Below are positions 50,585-62,555 of a DNA stretch of 64,000 nucleotides, piece by piece. Positions within the stretch are counted from its first letter, which is position 1; each line of letters begins with the position of its first letter. This DNA is from Caprimulgus europaeus. Lineage: Eukaryota; Chordata; Aves; Caprimulgiformes; Caprimulgidae. The stretch covers positions 70,661,474 through 70,725,473 of the forward strand of contig OU015528.1 of assembly GCA_907165065.1 (NCBI GenBank), read 5' to 3'. The translations under genes and the position numbers were made by a program. The notes under the pieces were generated by a model. That model saw nothing but the letters and a program-made list of their open reading frames with translations. It had not been told where the DNA came from and made no database searches.

Positions 50585-50734
50585 GACGTATATATGGTAA
50601 GATTTTTGGTATTGGGACTGGGAAAGGCTACAAGGGTTGCAGAGTCTAAATGTTTGTCTTCCTTCTTTTTCTGTGTCTGCAACACAATGTTTAATGTTTA
50701 AATTAAATGTTTAGGTTATCTTAATTGGCAATAC

Positions 50735-50920
50735 ATTAACTTCAGTTCCCTAAGTCAAGTCTGTTTTGCTTGTGACTGGTGGCTGAATTCAGTCTTTATT
50801 TTGACCCACAAGTTTTCTCTCTCTTGTTCTTATTTCCTCCTCAAACTCACTAAGGAGGTGAAGTGAGCAAGTGGCAGTTTGGATGCTCAGCTGCTTCCTG
50901 AGGCCAACTCACCACAACCT
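50735..50920 (+). mobile_element. LTR 3' fragment (related avian ERV family)
   Basis: The order CAGTTCCCTAAGTCAAGTCT, TTGCTTGTGACTGGTGGCTG, TCTTTATTTTGACCCACAAG, a pyrimidine-rich block, AGGTGAAGTGAGCAAGTGGC and CCAACTCACCACAACC follows the R/U5 layout of avian LTRs of this kind. The matching block in the LTR at 28528 reads TATCTCAACCCGTGAG and then CACCCAAACC. U3 is not recognisable and no primer-binding site follows. Confidence 0.55.
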
Positions 50921-51461
50921 GTTAAGTTTTTTGAGTTTTTTATAATTTTATATCAATTTTCCATCTTCATTTCTATCAGCCAGCTTGATGTGTCTCCTGT
51001 ATCATGCAACAATATTCTTATTGGATGCAAAGACCAAAAGTTCATTACTAGATCTTATCAGAACTATTTTAAACTTTACCAATGCTGACTTTAATCTATG
51101 GTCTTTTTTGTTTGTTCTCTGGCTCTCATTTAATATGACTAAATAAACACTTTCCATTAGTTTTTGTTCCTCTGTAATGAATCGTATCACTGCACTTCCT
51201 GATCTCTCATGTGTAGCATTCTTTACTCACTCCTAACATCCTTCTTGAGATGATTCATGGAGTTATGCCTGGAGCAATACTCTCAGTTCTGTCTACCTTG
51301 CTTTTGATGTTAACCCCAGACTATTTGGGCATGTTTGCTTTAGAGAAATTACAAGCCTTCTCCACACTTAAATCTTTGAGTGTCTTCACCCAATTTATTC
51401 ACCTTACTGGCTTCCTAGTTTATTCGAGTTTTAAACCTTATTTGATAATATTACCTGTTTT

Positions 51462-51484
51462 TTTGTTTGTTTGTTTGTTTGTTT
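51462..51484. repeat. (TTTG)n microsatellite
   Basis: About five TTTG units flanked by T-runs. Confidence 0.85.
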
Positions 51485-52899
51485 TTTTATCTTTCCTTTA
51501 CACTTTACGGGTCTGAAATACCTTACTAATAAATAAGTAATTGATTATAAGCTGCTATAAGGTGAAATGAGACTATTTTGTATATTATGGGTATTTTTTA
51601 TTTTTGAAAGAATCTCATGCTTTATGGGGGGAAAAAAAAAAAAACCACACAACAAAAAAAACCTCCCAAAAATTGAACCACCCAGAGGATTACCTAATGT
51701 AGATATTTCAGTGGCATAATAATGAAGACTAAGGAATACTATATCGGTAACAATTTATTCTCCAAACCATTTCTTGAATTAAAGTCTCCTGTAATTATGT
51801 AATTCCCTGTAGTACTAATTATACTAAAGAGTGTTTCACTAATCAGGCCATACTAGCAGTCAGACCAGCATTCTTGCTCTAAAGAATGTATTGAAAATTG
51901 TGTTTCAAATTCAATGATTCAAATATCTTAATCAACACTATGCTTTTATTTATTTTTTTTTAATTTTTCTATCTCTTCGTACACTTGAAGAAACAGTAAA
52001 ATGTATAAAAATATTGGAAAAGGGCTGCAAAGTTTGGGAAGTGTTCTCCTACAGTATGTGAAAACAGTATTTGTAAGATATATCAGATTAAGTTAAAAAG
52101 GATGGAAATGATCAGCTATTTTCTCCTGGAAAACTGGCAACAAAAGTTTCATTTCTAGGAATCACTGCTTTATTAAGGAAGTTATTTTAGTAGATAAAGA
52201 GTAACAAACCTGTATTTTATTTCTTTGTATCATTGATTAAATTTCGGTTCTTATGAATATCAGATGTACCTTTCCATCCAGTTTTGGATGGTAATGCACT
52301 TAGCATGATTGATTTTTTAGATCTGCTCAGAATGTACCTTAGTGCAGTGCAGCATAGTATCGAATAATAAGTCGGACAATCATGTCATAGTCTATCTTCA
52401 GTATACGTGTGCAACCTGTGGGAGATATTGAATACACTAAATAGAATTTCTTACTGTGGAAAAAACAAAACAAAACTGTAAATTATCAACATTTAACATA
52501 GGAATTATGTCCTTCTTGAATTGTCTATTCCACTGTAATACATCCTCGTCACATGAAAATAAGCAGTATCTTACATCGGCAAAAAATAAAAGAGATGAAC
52601 CAGTCACAGCCTGAGTATGTCTGATGTGGAGCTTGGCAGTAACGTACATGAAAATCCAATGGCTGATTTTAAACAAGTATTCATTGAAACTTAACAGATA
52701 CAGTTTTCCAAAATAACTATCAAAACTTTGTAAATCATACATGTTTTCAATAAACATTTGGAATGTAGTTATTCTACAATAAGTATCTTATTAAAGTTAG
52801 AGTTATATTTAAAAACAGTTGTTGTATATTTCATAGAGACTAAAACAAATGGCTAGTATAAACAGATTTGCCAAAGATCAAGTTATGAAGGAGTAATAT

Positions 52900-52977
52900 A
52901 TTCTATATATATAATTAATAAATATAATTAATATTTATATAGATATAATTTCTTTATATATGCATATATATATATAG
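52900..52977. repeat. AT-rich low-complexity block
   Basis: Nearly pure A/T with several short TA runs and repeated ATAATTAATA words. A further TA run follows at about 53016-53028. Confidence 0.8.
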
Positions 52978-55019
52978 GCTGAATATTTCTTCCATGCTTT
53001 CATGTTTCTGTCACTATATATATATATTTCCTTTCTCATACATGCATACATTCGGACTGTGCAATATTTCAATCCATTTTTTTAAAGTACATGCTTTTAA
53101 AACAAAATTTCTATTTTAATTTGCCTTTAAAATACAGATTTAATTCATTTTTAAGAAATCATGTTTACTACAGATTTCACACCAAGACCAGTACATTAGA
53201 AACACAAGGTAAAATAATTTCCCTATAGACTATAGAAGTTTATCTAGAAACTAGAGGCTGTTGCAGTTAAATGTACTCTTTATTCTATAGTTTCCCTAAG
53301 ATCTCTTTGCATTCTGTGGTGAAAACCAGATCATTTTATGCTGTTTCAGTTGAGTCTTCTTAGTATTCAGGCTGTTTCCAGAAACTTGTCCTCCACTGAC
53401 TAGAAAAGGAGCCTACAGTAATTATTTCAGATGTAAATGTATGCATTACAAGCCCATGACTTGGATTCTTAACTCTTATAGTCAGGAAATAATATATTTA
53501 ATATGTTTCTGTCTGCACTGCTTATCTATTTTCACAGAGTAGTCACAAAATATTTTTTTTTTTTAGTTCTGTAAGCAAAAAAACAATTGATCTATACCAA
53601 GTTATATACCAACTTATCTCCAAAACACATCCTGAAAACTGTATTTTGCATTCAGTTACAATATTTTTTAAAATTTGAAAGATTTCATTCTGATTGTAAA
53701 TTTACAGCAAATGGTTATAAAATAAAATATAAAATAAATGTCAAATACAAACTACATCATTATTAATCTTGTTTTTTGTCAAATGTATTTTTATCATATA
53801 GACATGTCTTGATGAGAGACGACTTTATGAAACTGGTGTTTCCCTAATAAGAAAATTCAGGAAAATTTCCAACCAGTGGCTTTTCCGGAGTTAAACTTCC
53901 TTTATTATTAAGAAGAAGATAGGTTAGACCTCATTTTGTGTCATAAGGAATAGATTTATGCTATTTCAAAAGTTTATTAGTCCAATAATATAACTTTGAT
54001 TTTATTAAATTGATGTTTTAAATACTGTATTGTCACAATTGCTTCATCATTTTTAGTGACATTGCATGCAATGAGGTGACAGTATTTGTCCACTGGAAAA
54101 CACTGGGAGATGGCGTCTTGTGGAATATTTATGCAGCCACAGACTGTTACAAATCTAGATGAACTATCCTGGCTCAGATATAACCATTTCCCTGAAGTGA
54201 ACCCAGACCATAAATCTGGCATACATACCAGTATCTTCTTACTCATCTCAAATTGCCAGCAGGACCTATGCTGAGTTTCTGGGTCTACAGTTTCAGTCTG
54301 GCATAAAGCACACACTGAAAGTCAGAAAGAATGTCAGAGATGAATGTGATCTGGCTGAATCAAGTTTAGAAGCCACCTATTGCCAGCACTCAGCTTTAAA
54401 AAAAAGACACTAATGACTGAAATGTGCTGTACAGCAAGGGTGAAAAAAAAACCAAACAAAAAACCCCTAAACAAATTAAAACCCCACCTTTGCTCAGGAA
54501 GAAAGGATTCCGATATTTTTCGCCACAAATCCAAACCTAGTTTCTCCTCAATTTTAACCCTTTTGCCATTGCATTGCATACTTTTATGGGAAAAAAAAAG
54601 CAGAAAAACAACCTAAGTAGAGGCTATTCCAGCCTTTTAACAACTGGGCATTTTTCTGCTAAGAAAAATCATATTAGACCAAGTAAGTTTGTAACAGTAC
54701 AACACAGAGATCTTAAACGAGGAAGATTAATACATACACAACAAGTAGGGTGTTCTGTCGCTTCCACATAATCTTAGTCAATCATTTTGCTCTGAGTTAG
54801 ATGCTACATATTGTAACAAGTGCATGTTTTTATAGATAGCTGTCAGGAAAAGTGAAAAACACCGGCTATACTTCATGAATCTCCAAATGTATTTTATTTG
54901 GAAAAAATAGTCGTATTCCATTTCCACTCCTGAATTGTTTCTACAAATTTCCTTATGCTCAACACTGCTGTATAACCTTTTTAGTTTCTTTCAAACTAAT
55001 CATGAAATTAAAGAGGAGT

Positions 55020-55330
55020 GCAAAGGGTTACTGCCAGGTACCACTCAAAAGAATTCCCTCAGGTCTTGCCACAGAGTCTAAGTAATTGCACCTTAATGAG
55101 TCACCACTCATCAGCTGTGCAATAGGAGCTGGCTGCACATACTTAGCACACCTGAGGTGTGAAATAAAGTGTGTTTAATCTAAACTATGCTCATTACCGC
55201 TTCAAGTTAATGTGTTCTACTTTGTAATTTACTCTACACATAAACAGTCAATACATGAGACTATACTGCAAAGGTTCACAATGTCCAGCATGAAAAGGCT
55301 GTATAAAAAGCCAATCTGCACAAAAAGACT
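55020..55330. promoter_or_regulatory. Candidate regulatory element with T-box palindrome
   Basis: This segment has transcription-factor-like words at high density: TAATTGCACCTTAATGAG (homeodomain-type cores), CATCAGCTGTG (E-box CAGCTG), and a perfect 7 bp inverted repeat CACACCT-G-AGGTGTG (55147-55161) followed by AAA, close to the paired T-box site AGGTGTGA. The composition is mixed and not repeat-derived. Functional status is inference from motif look-alikes in a single sequence. Confidence 0.25.
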
Positions 55331-55830
55331 AAGAAGATTTCCTTTATAAACTTAATATAAATTGTTCTTTACTCATTAATAATGCAAAATGTGACCACTG
55401 TTAATTTATCTGAGTTACAGTAAAATTGCCTTCTGCAATTCTAATCACCTCCTTTCTGGAGAAGAAAAATAATGTGACACAAAGGATAATTTATTGTTTC
55501 AAGACAACACATTTGCCTTGCAACGGTTAAACGCTGGAAAAGGCGTAAAGTAAATATTTGTATGCTTGAACATTGACGTGGTCCTAATAACATGAAAAAA
55601 AATGAATAGAAAACATGACAAGAAGAAACTATTGTTTAGTACTAAGATAGAGAAATATATGGGCTGAGAACTTTTACTTTCAAGAAATTGTGCAATTTCA
55701 GAGTAACTTTTCTGCTTTAAAGGTTCATATAGAGTGTGTTTCTCTTTCTTATGGATAAACTATGTCAAAAATGTCAAAAGTTTTCTGTTACCAAGAAAAA
55801 AATTGTTGCATACACTATTTTCTAACTTGA
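55331..55830. other. Gene-free stretch
   Basis: AT-rich; nothing recognised. Confidence 0.5.
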
Positions 55831-55889
55831 TCATAAGATCACAGAATGCTAGGGATTGGAAGGGACCTCAAAAGATCATCTAGTCCAAA
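55831..55889 (-). mobile_element. CR1 LINE, 3' tail only
   Basis: ATCACAGAATGCTAGGGATT followed by GGAAGGGACC and AAAGATCATCTAGTCCAA is the last 55-60 bp of CR1 in minus orientation. It closely matches the tail of the copy at 31528 (including the TAGGGATTGGAAGGGACCTC word), so both may come from the same subfamily. It is an extreme 5' truncation. Confidence 0.88.
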
Positions 55890-56863
55890 CTTAGACTTAT
55901 TTAGGATCAGTAATTACTTCAATTTCCCTTAGAAATTGTAGAAAAGTGAATTATTGTGTCAAATTTAATAAAAAATTTGCATATATTTCAGTACTTTGTA
56001 CAAAAATACCAAAATGGGTTTAGGTATCTGTGAAACATTATTCTTTGGTTATTTTAGAGTTCAAAGTTTTTCAAAAAATCCCACAGAAATATTACTGTTA
56101 AAATGTGTTTTTAACCAGCTCTACAAAACATCTGAAATGAGATAAACTTCAGGTACTCTGTGATGATGTCAGGCTAGTCTGTATACTTTCATAGTACCAG
56201 TAAGATTTAAAGGGTGTTACACTTTCTGGAATTAAAATACCTCTAGGGAACTTTTATGGCTTCAAAAAACTGTTTTTTGTTGGTTTTTTTTTTTTCAAAT
56301 TCTGGTCTGATGCAACAACCTTCTGGTTTTGTAGAACAATTTTCCCTTTTATTGTGATAAAATCCTCCCATGCTAAACAAAACCTGAGCTCTTATAAATG
56401 CAAAGATGGGCACTTATAATAAAATACTAGTAGAAATTCTATTATTGTAGAAACTTGCATACACCTTTATCAGGATTTTCAGGAGGTTTGCTACCATTCA
56501 AATCTTCTAAAAGTGAAAACTGAGCATTAAAAAGCATTTCAGTCATAACCCAGGCATGATCAGATAGGAAGAACTGCTTTCTACTTCTTATTCAATTTGG
56601 TTTTTATTAAAACCCTCACCTGAAATTTTTTCAAAGCCAAAATAAACATTGAATATGAAAAGCAACCTGGCTTCCTGTTGCTTTGAAGGACTGTTTGTGG
56701 TTTTTCTTTCCTCTGCTTGTGCCAGCCTTCAAATAAATTATTTAATGTGTTTTGTCTGGGCACTGTAACCTCTTTGTTTGACAGGTGATTTACAGCTGTG
56801 TAACAAGGTTTCACCTATACAACTTTGTCAGTGATAAGAATACTAAGAAAAGGCACACTCTGC

Positions 56864-56881
56864 TGTTTGTTTGTTTGTTTG
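56864..56881. repeat. (TGTT)n microsatellite
   Basis: Between four and five TGTT units. Confidence 0.8.
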
Positions 56882-59800
56882 AGTTTGTATAGGCATATCA
56901 AAATCAATTTAAGTAAATTTCTTGTGATCATGGGCAGTTCTTAACCTGAAGAGTTCAGCATCTGCTCTTGAATATCTATTTGCTCTTAAAGAGATTCATC
57001 CACTTCCCACACTAAAAGCTCTGCCTTTCTTTGGTATTGAAAGCAAGGAAATGGAAGACAAAACCTGTAAATTAGTCCAGAAATTGGACTGATTAATTCA
57101 GATCATAGTCCCAGATTAAAGATCTGCAAGCATGCTTGGCTCTAGAGGCTCTGCATCTTCACCCTTCTTTTTCCCTTGTGACCTCCAGTTTGTGACCTTC
57201 CTTAACTGTTTGCCACACACCTCCTAATTCCCTCATTTGTCTCCTCTTGGTTTGGTGTGTCCTGTTGTCACTGGGCCACCCAACCTTAGCCCAGCAGAGA
57301 CCATGATTAGTCTTCAATAAAAGGAGAAAAATCAGTGGAGGTTGACAAGAAGAGTGGTAAGAATGAAAACTGGACTCATAAGAAAAAGATGAAAAAATTG
57401 AGAATTTTTTAGACCAGAGTCACAAATAAAACAACCATAAGTAATTCCAATGCCCATTGTGAGTAAGGCAAGAAATAATAACTTACACCATAGCATGGAA
57501 AGATTGTTCTGTATCTTAATGAAACGTTTCTAGTAGAGAGATAGGTAAGCATAGAAATACATTCTGTAGAAAGCTAGGGAATCCCTGACATAGTAAGTGT
57601 TTAAGACCTTAGACCAGTGGAGGTGGTCTAGATGTGTCAGATCTCAGAAAAGAGAGAGAAGGCTTGCTGTATTTCTAGGACTTTATGTTAATGCAATTCA
57701 TTTGTTTTACTGAATTCCATGCAAGCAGATTTTCCTGAAGCTGACATAAATGTGAAAAGAATTTTAAAATTGTTTATGGTTAGTGAGTTGATATTTACAT
57801 GAAAATAGGTGGAAGATATCATAGATACTAATATCTGTTATCTTCAACTTCCTCCATTTTTGACCTTGTTAAAGCACAGAATCTCTTAAGAAAACAGATG
57901 AAGTTTACACTTTTGACTTACAACATATGCAAAAGAATTGTTTATCATTTACATATAAAAGGTCCTAATACAAATTTTGAAATTTGATAGATGATGTGTT
58001 TATAATCCAAATTCATTTTAGCTTGCGTATCTATTAATTCAGATGGTTTAATGTTGATATGAGAATGACAAAGTCTCTGGAAAAAAAGTGAAGTATTACG
58101 CAGTGTTTAATCCTTGTAATTGAGACAAATCCATTACTATGTGTCTGTTTTAACAACTGTTGATAATGCAGATAACAAATGTAATAACTTTGGGAATCTG
58201 GAAAATGGAGAGGAGAGAGAGAAAAGTGAAATGCATTTTTCTCAAAGTATTTTAGCAGGTGCTTTTATTCAAACATTAGAGCATTTACATTCCTTTCAAA
58301 GAAGTTAATCTGCTTTCAAACTTAGGCACACTTTAGTGGATCCTGGATCCATGATGTTCAATTGACTTAACATATAAAAAAAGTAGGATGACATGACACT
58401 TCTTAGACTCGGGCATTTTTGTGAATCAACATTCTTCCCCTAGCAAGACCTATCAACACTTATGTAGAGGGAAATCACTGTTCAGTCAACCTGAAAGTAT
58501 TAAGGCACCATCTCTAAGGAGAAATGTTGATAATTAATTTCAATCAGCCACTTACACCAGAGCTTTTAAGTCAGACTAAATCTCAAGCCTGATCACTTCT
58601 GAATACTCACTACATAGATATATATATAAATATTATTCTCATAAAAGCACATTTTGCCATTATACACTTGTTGGGGGTTTTTTCCACCTCAGTTTAAATA
58701 GTTTGCCTCTATAGTGATATTTCAATAACTCTACCTCTCCAGTCCAGCTATTATATTCAATCTCCTAATCCTTTCAGATCTACTCAGGTGTATCTCTCAC
58801 TTACTGCTAAATTCTCACTCTCATCCCATCCCTTTGGTCACATCATTATCGTCCTTGTTCACTTTTCCTCTCTGTTTTCCTTAGCTCCTTCTCATCTTCT
58901 TGTTCCAGGCTTTAATTCTTTGTGTTTTGTCATGTGAAAGGAGGAGCATCGTGTTTCTCAACTCTTTCTCATTTCTCTAGACCATGGCAGGCACCTTGGT
59001 GCCTCCACATTATCCTCTATATAAGATGTTCCTCATGGGTTGTGTCTGTGCTCTGATGCAGCCTCTAAGTTTTGTTTAGCCCTACAGTGATTAAGATTAG
59101 ACTGTGTAATGGGCCTTAAAGGACCCTTGGATTTTATTGAAAAAGTTCAATATGAAACCATAGCATACACACATAACTCAAAAATGTGATGCATTTATGA
59201 TCTATAAAATATCAATAATAATATTTGTGTTGGTAGTCTACTTATTGTGTCACTAAGTTTCCAGAAAAAAAAAAAAAACCAACAACATTTCCAGGTCAAT
59301 ATTTGATCTATGAAGCTACATAATGAAGCAATCAGAAAATGTTTATTTTAAAACTTAATATACTTGTTTATAATCATTTACAGCTGACAATGTTAGTGAC
59401 AAAAATTAGCTTTTGGTCCACAGTAAGACACTGCAGAGCCAAATGACTATGGCAAAATGAGTCATATTTTGTTTTAGCTCCCAGATCACTAGTGGACCTG
59501 AAGAAAGTTTCAGCTACAGGACTGTATTCTGCCCTCAATTTTGTACTTCCCTGCTTAGGGAAGTTTAAACTAGAGGTAGAAATTGAAAGCAAGAAGGTGT
59601 TCCTGGCAGACTTGGTTTGACAGAGTCCTTAATGCTTGTGTTAATGTATAAGGCAGAAAGAAATCAAAGCAGCCTTTATAGTTTCCAGGACTGACACTTA
59701 GGAAATACCTAAGAAAACTTTTTCTGCAGTTCCTGAGAGACAATAAATACAGAGCCTCATAATGCAGATTTTACAGAGCCGTTTTCTGAGTAGAAGCATG

Positions 59801-59890
59801 CTGGGGTTTTGCTTTTATAGCAGGGCAGGGATCATTTTATTTGTCAGTAGTTTACTTGCCAGCAATACAGTTAAACCATTCATGAATTTC

Positions 59891-59963
59891 AAAAAAAAAA
59901 AAAAAAAACCAACAAAAAACCTAACTTTTGGATGCTCCCTTTTTTTTTTTTTTTTTTTTTTTT
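59891..59963. repeat. Poly(A)18 and poly(T)24 in inverted arrangement
   Basis: Eighteen A (59891-59908) and twenty-four T (59940-59963) are separated by 31 bp. Together they could pair as a hairpin with an 18 bp A:T stem. No retroelement body is visible between or beside them. Confidence 0.85.
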
Positions 59964-60410
59964 CCAAGAGGAGCAAAAAACATTATTAGTTTTCTATGCC
60001 TCAATAAGAGTTCTAGTACTGTCATATTGAAGCAGTATGTCACTTAGCTATGATGTTGGAGATGCATACTCTTACTTTAGTTTAAGGAAAGTTGTATCCA
60101 TTTGTCTTCCACTACGCAGGAAAAAACCCTTCAGCCTCTACATGATAAACTATCTCAGAAAAAGACAGGATTCTGCTTTGTACACAAATATCTTAATCAT
60201 TGAGCAAGGAAATCAGTCCTGCTTTCTGACTCTGGCTTAAAATATCAAAATAATTATTTTCAGTACATATCTGGAAAAGGAGATTTTTCCACCTTATTAG
60301 TATTGACACCCAATACCTTTGTCTGTGGAATGTCTTATTCCAAAGAGAAATGATTTCTATCGTTCCACACTCTCTGCAAGTGAGCTACTTGGGAAACAGA
60401 AAAAGAACAG

Positions 60411-61160
60411 TCATAGAATCATAGAATGGTTTGGGTTGGAAGCGACTTTAATGATCATCTAGTTCCAGCCGCCCTGCCATGAGCAGGGACACCTTCCACT
60501 AGACCAGGTTGCTAAAAACCTCATCCAGCCTGGCCTTGAACACTTCCAGGGAGGGGGCAGCCACAACCTCCCTGGGCAACCTGGGCCGGAGTCTCACCAC
60601 TCTCACAGTGAAGAATTTCTTCCTGATATCTAATCTAAACCTGCCCTCTTCCATTTTAAAGCCATTTCCCCTTGTTCTGTCACTACCTGCCCTTGTCAAA
60701 AGTCCCTTCCCAGCCTTCCTGTAGCCCCTTCAGGTACTGGAAGGCCCCTATAAGATCTCCCTGGAGCCTTCTCTTCTCCAGGCTGAACAACCCCAACTCT
60801 CAGCTTGTCCTCATAGGAGAGGTGCTCCAGCCCTTTGATCATCCTCGTGGCCTCCTCTGGACTCATTCCAACTGGTCGATGTCTTTCTTGTGTTGGGTGC
60901 TCCAGAACTGGACACAGAACTTCAGGTGGGTCCTTACAAGAGCAGTGTAGAGGGGGAGAATCCCCTCCCTCGACCTGCTGGCCACACTTCTCTTGATGCA
61001 GCCGAGGACACGGTTATTGGCCTCTGGGCTGCGAGCGCACATTTCCGGCTCACATTGAGCTTCTCATCCACCACCACTCCCAAGTCCTTCTCTTCGGAGC
61101 TGGTCTCAAGCCATTTACTTCCCAGCCTGTATTTTTGTTTGGGATTGCCCCTACCCAGGT
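60411..61160 (-). mobile_element. CR1 LINE, 5'-truncated, about 750 bp
   Basis: Begins with the CR1 tail (TCATAGAATCATAGAATGG) and the conserved word ATGATCATCTAGTTCCAG, passes through the antisense of the C-terminal coding region and ends near the antisense of the CR1 word that reads HLGQGNP in the copy at 34280. The coding sequence is broken by frameshifts. A minus-strand frame at 60499-60699 still reads [20 protein letters not shown] and [20 protein letters not shown]. Confidence 0.92.
60499..60699 (-). pseudogene. CR1 ORF2 C-terminal remnant
   Basis: A 66-codon frame holding the last conserved blocks of CR1 ORF2 ([17 protein letters not shown], then [20 protein letters not shown]). A small deletion has changed the usual KHWNRLPRE-type word to RLRPRLPRE. 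It lacks the RT core and has no function as it stands. Confidence 0.8.
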
Positions 61161-61969
61161 ATCACTGTTTCTGTGAAAAATAGGAAATTCTCTACTTTCA
61201 TTTTTACTGCTTTTCTTTGATTTTTTTTTTTCTCTAGAGGAAAGAAGTGTTTAATTGAATGAAAACAAAATTAATATTTTATTTCATATTGTATTATATT
61301 GAATTTTGACCCATTTTTTGGCTCAATGGCTGAATACATTATATACATTATATAAAAGACCCTATATCTCCTACACTAAACCTATAATGCATATGCTAAG
61401 TATACTAAACTCCATTTATTTAGTGAACAAAGAATGTACCTTGTAGCTGTAGCATGTGTTTTTATTTCCCTGTAAAGCTTTCTGCTAGGAAACAGAAAGT
61501 GGAATTACAGTATGTGCCTCAGAAACCATTTTTGTCCTTGCATGAAGTCCAGCTCAGTAGATTTTTCTGCACCTCAATTCCCTGAGATGATTGCAAAATC
61601 CTCTTTCACAAAAGTATAATGTTCCGGAACTTGTTTAAAATAACATCTTTTTCAAGTCACCATGTACAGGATCAGCAAAATTATTTCTTGGCTAGACAGC
61701 AGGATTTATCAAAACATTTTGCGGATGCAGTTGTTGGGAATAAAAAACGCCTTCTAAAGATGAACTGCATGGAAATGTAAATACCATCTAAGACAACACC
61801 TGGGACTGAATCATGGTCCTTCACAGGTGTAGACTGAGAAATTACAATTTGAAATAAACCTTGTTAATAGGTACTGCAATATACTTATGTGCAGAAGAGG
61901 CACAGAGCAAGCAGTGCATCACACTGATTTTGCATGTATATATATGTATTATTGTCTTTCAGTCTTATC
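61161..61969. other. Gene-free spacer between CR1 copies
   Basis: AT-rich unique sequence with a duplicated ATACATTATATA word near 61333-61355. No gene seen. Confidence 0.5.
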
Positions 61970-62293
61970 ATAAAATCATACAATCACAGAATGGTTTGGG
62001 TTGGAAGGGACCTATAAAGACCATCTAGTCCATCCCTCCTGCAGTAAGCAGAAACATCTTCAATGAGGTCAGGTTGCTCAGAGCCTCGTCCTGCCTGACT
62101 TTTAATGTTCCCAGGGATGGGGATTCTACCACCTCTCTGGGCAATCTGTGCCAGTGCTTCACCACCCTCACTGTAAAAAAATTCTTCCTTATAGCTAGTC
62201 TAAATCTACCCTCATTTACTTTAAAACCTTTACCCTTTGTCCTATTGCTACAGACCCTGCTAAAAAGTTTCTCCTCACCTTTCTTATAGGACT
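61970..62293 (-). mobile_element. CR1 LINE, 5'-truncated, about 320 bp
   Basis: Tail at the left (ATCATACAATCACAGAATGG), conserved word AAGACCATCTAGTCCATCCC, then the antisense of the ORF2 C-terminus. It stops at 62293, and the TCCTGG start of an LTR follows within about 5 bp. The coding frame is open across the retained part. Confidence 0.9.
62025..62293 (-). pseudogene. CR1 ORF2 C-terminal remnant, frame open
   Basis: Reads EEKLFSRVCSNRTKGKGFKV, GRFRLAIRKNFFTVRVVKHW and LPREVVESPSLGTLKVRQDE before its stop. The open frame extends to 62372, but codons beyond 62293 come from antisense LTR sequence, so a 115-residue product would be a chimera of two unrelated transposons. There is no reason to think it is expressed. 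Confidence 0.8.
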
Positions 62294-62295
62294 CC

Positions 62296-62550
62296 TTTTC
62301 CTGGTTTTTCACTGGGACAGAGCTACGTTTCTTTTCAGTAGCTAGAACAGGGCTGTGCTTTGGTTTCAGCATGGGACTTGTGGTGAGAACGTTGATAACA
62401 TATCAATGTTTTCAATTGTCTCTGGAAGTCAAAGGACTTCATGTTTTACTAGTCTACAGGTGCAATGTAGGGTGTGAGGAATATTAAAATTAGTAAACTA
62501 GATTGGCATTTGGATATGCCAATGCGATATTCCACATCATTTAAGCACAG
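62296..62550 (+). mobile_element. LTR U3 fragment (ERVK-like)
   Basis: Shares ordered words with the LTR at 28528: TCCTGGTTTTTCACTGGGAC (LTR start), GAGAACGTTGATAACA and GGCATTTGGATATGCCAATG. The similarity fades shortly after a CATCATTT word, just before the place where the other copy has its TATA-like box. R, U5 and primer-binding site are missing. The 3' limit is approximate. Confidence 0.72.
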
Positions 62551-62555
62551 AATAA

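Larger units (their letters stand above)
47651..50734. other. Gene-free AT-rich stretch
   Basis: No gene recognised. Very AT-rich from 48200 to 49800, with frames of at most 69 codons. An (ATTT)5 run lies at 48835-48854. Confidence 0.55.
50921..55019. other. Gene-free AT-rich stretch
   Basis: No gene recognised. A-rich and T-rich runs occur at 51630-51662 and around 51958. Small frames of up to 112 codons (53977-54315, minus) lack motifs. Confidence 0.5.
55890..60410. other. Gene-free AT-rich stretch
   Basis: No gene recognised in about 4.5 kb. Frames stay at or below 77 codons. The segment 58730-58930 is pyrimidine-rich. Simple repeats are listed separately. Confidence 0.5.

Noticed and set aside
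60509-61183. Plus-strand open frames of 71, 92 and 97 codons
   Set aside because: Antisense of CR1. The same MLK-SS-L-LN peptide pattern recurs at 35358, 62074 and 63398 wherever the CR1 tail is read backwards.
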